Source: Phyto melanocephala
Lineage: Eukaryota; Arthropoda; Insecta; Diptera; Rhinophoridae
Assembly: GCA_941918925.1 (NCBI GenBank)
Contig: OW799234.1
Coordinates: 94,963,978 to 95,027,977, forward strand
DNA length: 64,000 nucleotides
Reading direction: 5' to 3'
The position numbers were made by a program, and so were the translations under genes. Each line of letters starts with the position of its first letter. The stretch's first letter is position 1. Under the pieces are notes generated by a model. That model worked only from the letters and a program-made list of their open reading frames with translations. It was not told the DNA's origin and did no database searches. Shown in pieces: positions 32,968 to 43,735 of this stretch.

Positions 32968-34305
32968 CCTTTAACTACTAAGGTGGTGGTAAATTTTGCC
33001 CTCTCTTAATTTTTTTTTTTAATTTACTCTTTTGGGTTGAGTGCAATCAATTTTATTCTCTCAGTATCTTCTCATAATCTCACTATTATTACGCGGTGGG
33101 TATCATGAAAGCGGACATAGGTACGCGCTGGTGCAAAAATTACCACTCGTCCGGGCATACGTGTTTTTTTATTGGAAAATTTTTTACCACCTCATCAGAA
33201 TTAGCGTAAGTATTTAATATAAAATAAAATACCACTCCTCAGATTTTGCGTCAGTTTTTCATGGAAAAATTTTGACTAGTCCTACAATTTATTGCAATTT
33301 ATTTTTAAAGATCATGTCAAACTTAAGTAAACTAAATGACTTAACGATAGCCCGGTTACTTGAAGACGATTACGATATCTTGAAAATACAAATATAAATC
33401 TAAAAGCTAAGTTAGATAAATTTCAAAGAAGTGAAATAAAAGTTCTTGTTTTAACTGAATTATGAGCATTTTCGGTATTCTTATCTACTCATCGGTTTTC
33501 AATTCTAACCACGAAGACACACGACTTATTTTTGCATATGATTTTTGAACTGGTAGAGAAATTTTCAGGTCGACAATGTCCAAGGACTGATTGCTATGTA
33601 TCGCTAGTTCCCTAAGATTTGATGCATTGGCATCAACAAATTTATAGAAAACTGCCAAAAAAATTATACAATTGGTACCCATGGTTGCATCGATGAAATG
33701 CTAGTGCGTTTTCGCGATAGATGCAAGTTTAAAATGTACATGCCAGGCCTGACTCCGTAGCTCCCCCTCCAGTAAAGATGCTACATTTGCCCAAATAGGT
33801 TGAAACGGAAGACTACTCATTCTTGTTTATTTTGCTCTAAGCCAATGTGTATGGGATGCAGTAAACGCGTATGCGTGCATTGTGCAAACAAGGACTTTGA
33901 TGAGTAAAATTTCTACAAATAGATTGATTCCATTTTTTCTATTTTACATAATTTTTGATTGTTTTCTTTTTTATTATTTATGTCATACATTTGGCTGTGA
34001 AAAAGTGCCATTTATGATTTTGATTTGTTTTTAAAATAATTTTTTTTTTCAAATTATATTTGTACTGTTTTTTAGTTTTAAGAAAAGTGACTATGAAATA
34101 AAGTCATTGGTTTGTTTAACTAGAAGATCGATTTATGTTATTTTATTATTTTTATTAATTAAAAATTTGTGCTATTGTTCCTTTTATCAACAAATAAAAC
34201 AAATTTTTTTTTTTTTGGTAAAATTTTTTTATAGATTAAAAAGAGGGTAAAATTTACCACCACCACAATAACTACGTCCAAATATTTAACGTCAGTAGTA
34301 AAAGG
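32968..34305 (+). mobile_element. piggyBac-like DNA transposon 3, decayed
   Basis: A 1338-bp element flanked by TTAA (32964-32967 and 34306-34309). Inverted ends: left CCTTTAACTACTAAGGTGG, right (reverse complement) CCTTTTACTACTGACG. A second inverted block, GGTGGTGGTAAATTTTGCCC (left, near 32981) and GGTGGTGGTAAATTTTACCC (right, reverse complement of 34245-34264), lies just inside. The right side carries ~25 bp extra between the two blocks. The coding remnant inside confirms the family. Confidence 0.85.
33314..33907 (+). pseudogene. piggyBac-like transposase pseudogene (internally deleted)
   Basis: Three coding blocks lie in one frame, with stops between them. The start is MSNLSKLNDLTIARLLEDDY, typical of piggyBac N-termini. 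From about 33638, KFIENCQKNYTIGTHGCIDE and MLVRFRDRCKFKMYMPG cover the first catalytic aspartate region. From 33776 to the stop at 33905-33907 comes a C-terminal Cys-rich finger, RCYICPN...HSCLFC...MCMGC...VCVHC. The region with the second and third catalytic residues is deleted between 33750 and 33775. A 65-residue minus-strand frame over the same DNA is a shadow. Dead copy. Confidence 0.85.
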
Positions 34306-34439
34306 TTAAGATAAGAAAAAAAATAATATTTGCTGCGGAGTAATAACTAGTTTATATGATTTCACATATGAATGTTGTTGTCAACGATCTGTAGTGTAGG
34401 GAAATGCTTTAGCATCTTTTAAATTCACTGGTAATACCG

Positions 34440-34784
34440 ATATGGTGCTACATGTCAGACAGCTTACGATACAAAAAATTTAGTGGGTGAACAATTTGAT
34501 GAAGAATTTCAAGAAATAGACCAGTTTATTCGCTACCGTAATCGTTAACGCTATTGGATTATAATGTAATGTCCCAGGTTCACGCAGATAAGCCAGAAAG
34601 GATTGAGCACTTACTCCACACCTTATTGCCGATTTACAGTAAGATTTGGAACTATAGGTTAAACCTTGTAGATGGTAGATACGGTGGCCAGAAAACCAAA
34701 ATCATATCTAGACATTTTTCCAATAAAGTCAGGAATCACGTTTATATAAATTCAAAACTCCCCACTTTAAGAAAAGAACTTTAG
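34440..34784 (+). pseudogene. Mariner transposase C-terminal relic
   Basis: GATCQTAYDTKNLVGEQF-like text near 34445-34500 is the second catalytic region (the Asp-Gly itself is not preserved). MSQVHADKPERIEHL and IWNYRLNLVDGRYGGQ (34569-34690) match the C-terminal YADKPxTIEHL...NWxxRxxxxRxxRGGH pattern. The intervening third-aspartate block is disrupted. Confidence 0.6.
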
Positions 34785-35741
34785 ACTTAATTTTTCAGCT
34801 AGACTGTGACATCAAAAATTCGAAGTTAAAATCTATTGTGGGAAAGAATTTATTTTACTTTGATAAAGTTTAAGCTTAAGTTCTCTTAAGCGCATTTGTC
34901 TAAAATTTTAAACATTTTGTAATCAAATCAATTTTTTTAGTTTCATTGTAAATAAAAGTAAGACAAAACGAAAGTCGAACAAATATTTCAAATAAAAAAT
35001 TTCTAATCTTCTATGACCCAAAATATTTGAAGCCGTTTTATGCACAACGTGATTATTGAGTTATGCCATTATTATTAAAATTAAAATATGTTTTGAAGAT
35101 AGTATTATTTCAAAGTTAAATATGTATATAAAAAATTGTTTAACTAAGATTGTTTTCGAAAGAGTATTTACCTCAAATAATTTGTTTTGAGCAATCATTT
35201 TTATTAAATCAATGCAGCATATATTGAAAGCTTTAAGGAAAACGAAAATATACCACCTCCAACAAAACATCTTTTACTTTTTCCTAAAAGTTCTCGCCTG
35301 ATCGCAAAATCGTTTTAAAAAGAAACTTCTTTTGTCACTTAAATACTTTATGATTTTTTATTGCTGGCCTGGCTATAGTAAATTAAAAACATATTAAAAA
35401 AAAATAAATTTTTCGATAACACATTATTGTTTGACATTTATTACACAGGCCTGTAAATCTAAACAAGGCAGGCAAAAAAGTTTGCTTAGATTGAAGTACA
35501 CTTTTATCGGGAGAAGAAAAAAAATAATAAAGTAAAATGTCATTTAAAGTTTTCAGTTTTAATAAGCTGATTGTTTTGTATGTTTTTTTCTTTGTATACT
35601 TTACTTTCATTTGTTCAATTCATAACCCCCTTGTAATGTGCTATTGGTAGTATTTTTGTATTTGTTTTTAGTATGAGTATTGTATACAATATATGTGGTT
35701 TAATTTCAAATATTTTGTATGATGTATGTATTCGATTCTTA
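34785..35741. other. Unassigned AT-rich DNA
   Basis: No feature recognised. Confidence 0.45.
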
Positions 35742-35915
35742 CAGGGATGGAAAATGCAAATTTTTTCAAAATCAAAAATGACTTTTTTTCGCGTACAAAA
35801 AAAATATATTATTTTTTTTACAACAAATTTTATGTTAGTTTTTTTTTAAATAAATAAATTTTTTTTAATTATTTCTTTTTTGTAAGCAAGATTGTAACAA
35901 GTTTTTCATTCCTGC
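35742..35915. repeat. Short inverted-ended repeat related to family D
   Basis: ACAGGGATGGAAAATG at the left and TTTTTCATTCCTG at the right form inverted ends like those of family D. The interior is A/T-rich. The TATATGCAAC block is absent. Confidence 0.45.
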
Positions 35916-38021
35916 GTTTTGTTATACTGGCTTGATGTTAAACATTTTTTGACGTTTAACAATAAAACATACATACATACGATACAACGTAAATGTTATT
36001 CAAAAGTAAATAAACAAAAACTGTATTTTGCGAGTAATACACTATACAATACAATAAGTGGGTTGTGAATTTACCAGTTGTTTTTCTTTTGATTTTCCCT
36101 ACTTTCATTAAGGTTGTTTCTGTTGCTTTTGTTCTTTTATACTCATAACTTTACAAATGCTGACAACAGGAAATGTTATCTTCATTACTACAGCATCTCA
36201 TTTCCGTTCTCAAGACAAAATAAAAGAATGAAATACATAACAGGGATATGAGAGGAGAATACTTATTATTTTGCCACCATTTATCTACACATCTAAGTCA
36301 CCATGCCCGTTTTGAGTTTAGAAGAAAGTGTAGGATAATATTAACGTTTAAACGAGAACGTGACCAATATGGCAAGAATTTAACACACCTAAAAGCCGTT
36401 AATTAGAAGAATTTTTAAAACTACAATTTTTTTATGAAAATGGAAAAAGGGCTTTATCCTTCACAATTTGAGAGCACGTGTGCAACTTTTAAATGAAAGG
36501 TTTTAAATAAAAATAGTTCTAGTGAAAAATTACAAGAAAGTTATGCAAAATTTATTACCATATAAAAATTATTTAGCCAAATTAATCCTATTCAAAAAGT
36601 GTTGGTCCTCTCTTAATTACTAGAACTGTATTTCCCACCTGTATTTGTTTTTCGGTAAAATCATCCACTATAATTCATTTATTAGCTTTAAGTTTTCTTT
36701 TATAATTTATTTTTTGCACTAAGCTAATTTAGTTCCTTTAACCCCAAACCGCTCTTTTAATAAACTCACTCCTTGAAAACTTTGGTTTTCGATTTCTTTT
36801 GCATTCCTTTTCTACACAATCCAGCATTATTTTGTGCTTATTACCCTTATAAGAGCATTTATAGCTTAAGACTTGACACCCTCACGAAAAAATAACATCA
36901 AAAGCATAAAAAAGTGAAACTTTCAAGAAAAATACGCATTCTTTTTTTGTCCTAACAAGAATCATAATTTTTTCCTTCCTTCCTTTCTTGTTTTTCAGTC
37001 ACTCTGTATGCCTGTGTAAGAAAGAAGATTAATTAAGAAAAATATGAAAATTGTTTTGATTCATTACCAGTAAAATTTTTATTTCTTTCTTTGTCCTTTT
37101 CATCTAAAATAATTTCTTTCCTTTATTTTCATCCTTAATAGCGTCTAGTGCCATAATCCATTTTTTTCACTTGTCTAAGTTTGTGGCAGCAGAAAAAAAA
37201 AATCATACAATAACTTTTCAAAAACAATGAAGTGCCCAGCAGTCAAGAGTTGTTTTCCCTATTTTTTTCTATGTGTCCTGTTTTGTTTTGAACAGGAAAA
37301 ACAACTGATGCCAAAATTAAATTTCTCAAAAAAGGACAAGGGTTTAACAAAGTATAGTTTTGTTACAAGCTGAATTATTTTTGTTTGGTTTTAGCAAATT
37401 TTTTTTTCGAAACTTGGGGCGTTAGTCCAATCGATATCGCCAATTAAATCACTTAAGAAACGTTTCAAAAGATGAGAAAAAATTAATAATATTTAAAAGC
37501 CAAATAAATTCTGTATTCAAAGGATTTTTTTTTATTAAATATTTATTAATTAACTTTTGTTGATCAAGTTGTTCTTTACACTACGGCAAACAAAAAAAAA
37601 AAATGATAAAAATTAAAAAAAAATACACTCCCAGCAAAACCAGACGCTTAATTTTCGTTTTGTTAAACTCTGGAATGTAAAAAATTGGTGGTCATTTTAT
37701 ACCATTTGCTGAAAAAAAACTTTTTATTTCACAGTTTGATAAGCCGAGAATTGAACTTTAAATGAATAACACAATAACCCGACCTATGTACGCAAATTGG
37801 ATGATCTTTACTACCTGCATTTTGTTTAAGCTTGCATTAAAAGACCTCTTAACACTGTCATAAAGTAATCATAGCGAAAAAATGTAAAAAACAATCACTT
37901 TTGATTTGAAAATCAAATGTTGTATGCAAAGTAGTGAGTTAATATTTTAAAATTTTTTTAAGAATTTGTTTTCTTAAAAATTCATTTGTTTTTCATAATT
38001 ATTTACAAAAAACATGGTTAG
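35916..38021. other. Unassigned AT-rich DNA
   Basis: No feature recognised over about 2.1 kb. Confidence 0.45.
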
Positions 38022-38023
38022 TA

Positions 38024-38552
38024 AAGAGTCCGCCAAATAACTTTTTTTTAAATGCTCTAAAAAAAGTGTAGCTTCGGCTGTGTGGCACGTAGCGCCGTCC
38101 TGTTGAAACCAAATGTTGCCAATATCCTCCTCTTTAATTTTTGTAAACAAAAATTTGTTCAACATGGCCCGATAACGCTATTGACTTTGGCCACCCCTTG
38201 CTCATTTTCGAAGAAAAATGGCCCAATTATGCCTCTGGACCAAAATCCGCACCTCGTTTTGGGTGTATCGGCCTTTCAATGTATGAGTGCGTGTTTCTCC
38301 AAATGCGACAATTTTGCTTGTTTACATACCCGCCAAGATCAAAATGAGTTTCATCTGAAAAGATGATTTTTTTTTTGACAAAATCGGCCAATCGGTAATG
38401 TCGCAATATTTCCCAGCGTTGTTCAAGCGTATACACAACCATATTCGTTCAGCGGAATGATAAAACTAATTTTCTGTCAAATCAGACATGAGCTAATTGT
38501 TACCATTCACGATATAAGCACCTGTTAAAGACGCGTTAGATGGCGAACCCTT
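38024..38552 (-). mobile_element. Tc1/mariner deletion derivative (family M, copy 2)
   Basis: A 529-bp unit with TA on both sides (38022-38023 and 38553-38554). Termini: left AAGAGTCCGCCAAATAAC, right (reverse complement) AAGGGTTCGCCATCTAACG. The minus strand encodes MVVYTLEQRWEILRHY fused directly to VKKKIIFSDETHFDLGG (first catalytic aspartate), then YVNKQNCRIWR, SYIERPIHPKR and, in another frame, FTKIKEEDIGNIWFQQDGAT and CHTAEAT (second catalytic aspartate). The HTH core and the third catalytic region are deleted. It is internally deleted but has recognisable ends, so it could once have been mobilised in trans. Confidence 0.85.
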
Positions 38553-38649
38553 TACAAGATGAAAATTTTTTTTTAATCGAAAACAAGCTTTAGTTATTTT
38601 ATACCCTGCTTCTCTATTGACAGATTCAATAATGCTTCGTCGTGCCTTA

Positions 38650-39624
38650 TGCAGGGTGTTCCAACAAGAAAGTAGGATAAAAAGTTTTTAGAGATTTAAA
38701 TTATTATTTCTTATTATGAAATAATAGATAGAAGGATTAATGTTATTGTTTAGCTTTTGTATTGTTCTCGACTTATTGACGTATACTGTTTGTTCAAAAT
38801 ATATTTAAAGAAAAAAGTCCAAAGGTTTCAAATCACATGATCGTGGCTGCCAATTAAAATCGCCACCGCGTGAGATAACACGGTTATTTTGAATTTCTCA
38901 CACAAAAGAGCCATTTTTCATTGGCTGTGTTACAAGTATGACCATCCTGTTGAAACCACATACATTTCAGGTTCATATTCTCAATTTCTGGCCACTAGAA
39001 GTCTGTTATCATCTTGCGATAGCGAACCGGTGTTCTCAGTAACTGCTTTATATTCAAAGAAGTAAATCCCGATGACGCCGCCAACCCACAAACCGCACTA
39101 TACAGTAACTCTTTGTGAATTAATCGGCCTTTTAACAAACACGAGCGAATTTTCATTTGCCTTGAAAATGTCTTGAAATGGTGTACAGGGTTCAAGTCTT
39201 GAGTGAAGTGAACGTTGTAAATTTAAATCTTTATTCACCAGTGATGTTTGTGTGATGTTTTATTGTTGGATACGGTAACGACCCGAAGTTATTGGCTCTT
39301 TTAAAACACTATCGCGACTAAGAGCAATGTTTTCCAAAAAAGAAACTGAACGAGCCTCGCAGGTATTTTCAAATTTCCTACAGACCCGGTTTTCTAAAAT
39401 TTGTGCACAAGTCTGCCGGTAAAAAAAAAATTAGGTCAATTATGCTGACTAAAGAAAAAAAATGCATATTGATTTGTGCGCTAATTTTCGTAAAAGGCTT
39501 AAGAGCTGCTCAATAGGTAACTCTCCATGGTTGAATTTGTCAAGCGTCAAATAAAATTGAGCAAAAATTTTACTGTAACGTGTGACTCACAATTAACCTC
39601 GTGCCTTATGGTTGGGCCACCCTT
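38650..39624 (-). pseudogene. Mariner element with decayed transposase
   Basis: Possible TIRs: left CAGGGTGTTCCAACAAGAAA, right (reverse complement) AAGGGTGGCCCAACCATAAG. On the minus strand, from the right: VHKF-KTGSVGNLKIPAR (HTH linker), DLNLQRSLHSR, VKRPINSQRVTV and CGLWVGGVIGIYFFEYKAV (central domain), RYRKMITDF, MYVVSTGW (degenerate second catalytic motif) and VISRGGDFNWQPRSCDLKPL followed by DFF (third catalytic aspartate retained). The C-terminal tail is missing. Multiple frameshifts; one 66-residue piece is open at 38995-39195. Confidence 0.78.
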
Positions 39625-39889
39625 TGTAATTTCTACAATATTCAATTGTATGTACTTACTGAAAGCAGCACTCAGTTATAAGGTGATAGTTCATTTGTGC
39701 GAAAATTTTCTTTTTGCTGCCAAATTAAAAAAAATTTCGCTAGGACTTTTCCTTGCATTAAGTGTAAGGATTTAGTTTTCTATACAAAAATAAAGTGAAG
39801 CACTTAGGGTTTTCAAAATGATGTTATTCTTTTATTTTATTTTTTACATAAACATACATATGTAGATACATCCATGACACTACAGCTGT

Positions 39890-40480
39890 AGTTCAGCCCA
39901 GAGCTTTTCAACAATTTCTTACTATTCTTACTATTTACTATTCTTTGCTGGCACTTGCCAGTTTGGTGACTTAAGGATATCATAGTCTTCTTCTAGCCCA
40001 TCCATCGATCTGGCTCTAGAATAACCAGCGGTATTATTTAATCTGGTTTCTCAAAAAATATTTCTTGGACATTGAATATTGTTGGTTACGCGATATCTTA
40101 ATTTTTAAACCCGTATATGTGCCGGTATGCTTCGTTGCTTGTCATTCTGTAAATTCTATTACCTTTTTATATATGTCTAACTATCAGGTCTCTTTCAGTT
40201 CTTTCGAGTTCACCTTGGCATCCACGTTTTGGAACCAAACATTAATATAAGGCGCTTTAAATTTATTCACAATCTGGTCTTCATGTTTTGGTGTAGAAAG
40301 CATGACTTAAGTTATTCTGGTTGTGCGTAAAACTTTTTGTTGGTAGACTTAATCTTTACATTTATTTCTAATAAGCAATCATCATCTAAACTAACGAACA
40401 ATTACATGTATTGAGAACTGTTTAAGGCTTTAAAATTATTATTGCTGATATTTATATTTTGGGTTAATCTTTGAACACAG
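39890..40480 (-). pseudogene. Non-LTR retrotransposon reverse transcriptase C-terminal relic
   Basis: The minus strand carries, in shifting frames: LEINVKIKSTNKKFYAQPE; LKSCFLHQNMKTRL; LILMFGSKTW (ancestral motif LLYGSETW); then RARSMDGLEEDYDILKSPNW; and IVEKLWAELQL. This order is the thumb-to-C-terminus pattern of RTE/Jockey-type reverse transcriptases (G-R-x-R-x-R-W-x-D-G-V-E-E-D...W). An open stretch ends at the stop at 39931-39933. It is 5'-truncated; weak similarity may extend to about 40800. No target duplication found. Confidence 0.55.
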
Positions 40481-42589
40481 GCAATCAATATTTTGGTTCT
40501 ATCCACCTTTGACTCTTTCTAGAGTTGGAATAATTCATGATTTTTGAGATAACAAAATAGCCTATCACGTTGATATCGTGTGTGAAAGCTAATGTTTGTG
40601 ATGCTCTCTAAACTCTAAACATGTATCTTCTGATCTTATTAGTCGTTTCTTATAAATCGTTCTATAGCAATCGTTCGATGCAAGTATTAAAAAAAAAATT
40701 ATTTTAAATGTTTGTGAAAACTCATTCTGTATTTTAAAAACGTTTTGACTGTCGAGCGTAAATACTAACAGTCCCTTACTATAATTTTTCGTCATTTTAA
40801 ATAACTTTTGACTTAAAGAAAATTATTCATCAACTGTCCTTTAACAGAAATTGTTTGGCCAATTTAAAAATTATAATTAATTTTCAAATTTTAGAACTTA
40901 AAACATGCCATCGCTTCTTTAAAGAATTGTGTTATTTTTTGCAGTAATATGAAAAACTATTTCCTTTTGAATTTGTACATGTTCACGGTTAAATACTAGA
41001 AAAAAGAGTTAGTCATTCTGTTAATGAATTAATGAGTGATTGGAAGGAAGGACGCACAATATAGAAAAAAAGAAAATGAAAAGAAAATTAAGAAAAAAAC
41101 TCTGTCAGACATACAAGTGGTTTACAAGTAAATAATTTAAAAGCTGCATTTAGCTCATCTTCTATCGGCCGGCTTTTCTTGTTTAAATCTATAGACGGCA
41201 GTTTCTTCGTGTGCAGTGTACGTAGTCGTTCCTTAGTTAATGGGTGAGTTGTAGAGTCATTTATCCTGCAATTAATCATGATTACGCGTTTTTCTTATTT
41301 TTTCTGCTTTCTTTTTCTGCTGCCCGTCCTCTGGCCAACTTTTGTGCTTGTGCACTTAAAATTCTTTTATGTCTTTTACTTGTTGCTCCGATGATGTTCT
41401 ATTTTGTAACCCACCCCTCAGTTTTATTTCAGCAGTAAACAGTTCTTTTAAGTTCTTGTTATTTTCACTTAACTTTTATTTATTTAAACTTGTGTTTGTT
41501 CGTACTTGTTTTAATTTCTCGTTTTTATATATTTCTTATTCTTTGGGTTGTAGTGTCTTAAGTTGTCTTATTCTATTGGCATTTTGGTATCATTACTTTT
41601 TTCGCTACATTTTGAAGAAGTTAAAAATTCTAGAAAATTTTTGACCTTTAATAAATAAGTTTTTTAAATTTGTAATTAATTAAGGATTTTTCAAATTATC
41701 TTGATAATTTTTATTTTAATTTTTGAAATATTTATTTGAACTTTTCTTGACCTTTTTATATATGTACATACCATGGTGTAATTACATAAGGTGATAGCAT
41801 AAAGGAGAGCGATTTTTGGCTCTCTTTTTTATGTATAAAGTTTGACAATTTACGGAGTTGAAATCATTTTTTTAATATGTAGTTTGACATACTCCAGAAC
41901 ACAAAAGAATTGTCAGCTGGCTGGCACCGCCACCTTGTATAAGTTTTCTTTCTTGTTTTCTTTCAAGACATCGTTCAAAAAAAGTGTAGGCAGAAGAATC
42001 CAAATCAGTACTCTTTTGCATAGAAAATGAAAGAATACATTCATTCGATATTGTTAAGAAAAAGTTACAAAATTGTTTGCATAGTTTTTATAATAACGGA
42101 ACTCACTCTTTGATGCAAATTACCCTTGCAAGTCGTGCAGACCGTGCAAGTCTAGCAAACAATTTAACTTGTGCACGACTACAAAAACAAATTCTATTAA
42201 AATGCAATTTGCATCACTTGAGCAAATATGCACAACTAAAAATCAGTGCAAAGTAATGTCACACAAATTTGCACAACAGATACACAATTTTTTTACTCTC
42301 AGGATTTAAAATCTCCACAAATTAAATTTCATACATGGCATTTTTTACCAAACAAATTGTGATATTATATTTTTCCGTTGATTTAGGCATTGTAATTTAT
42401 TTAAAATTAATTAATTTTCTTTTCGGAAAATATTAAAACACAGAATCTTACAGACAAATTATAAAAAAGAAACTGTCTATTATTAATAATCGGTTTTAAA
42501 AATATAAAATCAATTTAAGTTTTAGGAATGAAGTAAGAAAAAGATTTTGAAATAAAGAAGAAGAACCTTTAGAAGACTTTCAGAGAAAA
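40481..42589. other. Unassigned AT-rich DNA
   Basis: No gene recognised. Two octamer motifs, ATGCAAAT (42113-42120) and ATTTGCAT (42207-42214), lie in inverted orientation. Frames at 41244-41644 are T-rich hydrophobic read-throughs. Confidence 0.45.
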
Positions 42590-42940
42590 TGATAAAACAT
42601 TCGAACACTTTCTTTGTCAGAACGGAGTCATTTAGACTCCACTTGACAGTCTCGTGTAGCAAACTACCACGAAAACCAACACTGGTAATCTCCGGAGTTA
42701 AGCCGTATTAAATACGAAAACTTCATATTCACACTATGCCGAACTTGAAATAATTTAAGACTTTGCAATGGAAATTCATAAGGGCCTACATTTAGGTGAC
42801 AAATTTATGTTTTAATACTTAAATTTGGATTTACGTTTTCTTCAAGATAACCTCCTTATAGAGAACAAATTGGCAGATAACCATACCTGTATTCCCACCA
42901 TAGGTTAGGACTATACCTGCTTTTCAGTCTAACCTTTTTT
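42590..42940 (+). pseudogene. Non-LTR retrotransposon 3' fragment
   Basis: ACTATGCCGAACTTGAAAT, then GGAAATTCATAAGGGCCTAC near 42735-42795, matches the 3' coding part of the copy at 53350-53420 (ACTATGCCGAACTTGGAAT, CCATAAGGAGTTACATTG). CTTTTCAGTCTAACC near 42921 corresponds to the 3' end CTTTTCAACCTAAC. Internal parts are deleted. Confidence 0.5.
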
Positions 42941-43733
42941 AAAAATGCATAATAGATTTAAATATTAGAACGTCTGCTGAAAAAAGGGTATTTAGAAGTC
43001 AATATTGATTCGCCATAATTTTTGTTTGTTGTTTTGCGGTTCAATGTTCATGTCAAATTCATTTTCCCCTTCCTATAGTTGCCTCTGGGAGTTGCCATCC
43101 TGACAGAACATCTCAAACTCAAACAACAACAAAAACATTAACAATTTTTTGCGTAACCTCATTCGTTTTATACGACTTGCATTCATTTTCTTTTTCTAAT
43201 ATTTTTATATTCTCACATTTCTCTATGTATGTCGCAGTAAAAATTTGTTTTTCTTTTACTTTGTCGTGTAATAAAGTGTGTCTACAACTTGGGCGTCTTC
43301 GTGGAGGGCTCATTGTCTTTATATCTACTTTTGCTATATGTTCTGGTTTTTTTTAAATTTAGTTCTGTTGTATGGTGTGGGTGAGTTGCAGTTAATATTG
43401 TTTTTTATAAAACTAATGGATTTGTTTATATTCTATTCCTTTTGATTATTTCTTGAATTTCTTTTATTTATTTTTGCTGTTATTTCCACAAAGTTCGTCA
43501 TTTTCTATAAATTATGTTGTCAATTTTGGAATTAATAAAAATTACAAGAGATATTGGGCTATGCACAAGGCTTATTATTAAGAAAATTTTTATTGAAATT
43601 TTTTATTTCCTTTAAGTAAAAATAATTTTGATTAATTAACTTTTTCAGTTTTTCTTATTATATATTATTGATGAAATTTCTGCAAGAAAAATGTTTGAAA
43701 TTTTTTTTAGCTTTTAGTAAAAAATCTTCTTTG
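42941..43733. other. Unassigned AT-rich DNA
   Basis: No feature recognised. Confidence 0.45.
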
Positions 43734-43735
43734 TA

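Noticed and set aside
33485..33682. 65-residue minus-strand frame as a secreted protein
   Set aside because: Hydrophobic start notwithstanding, it is antisense to the piggyBac-like transposase block with the KFIENCQKNY motif.
42650..42730. 5S rRNA-like fragment
   Set aside because: A short resemblance (CTCCGGAGTTAAGCC) was considered, but the rest does not follow 5S sequence. Flanking text matches the non-LTR 3' family.
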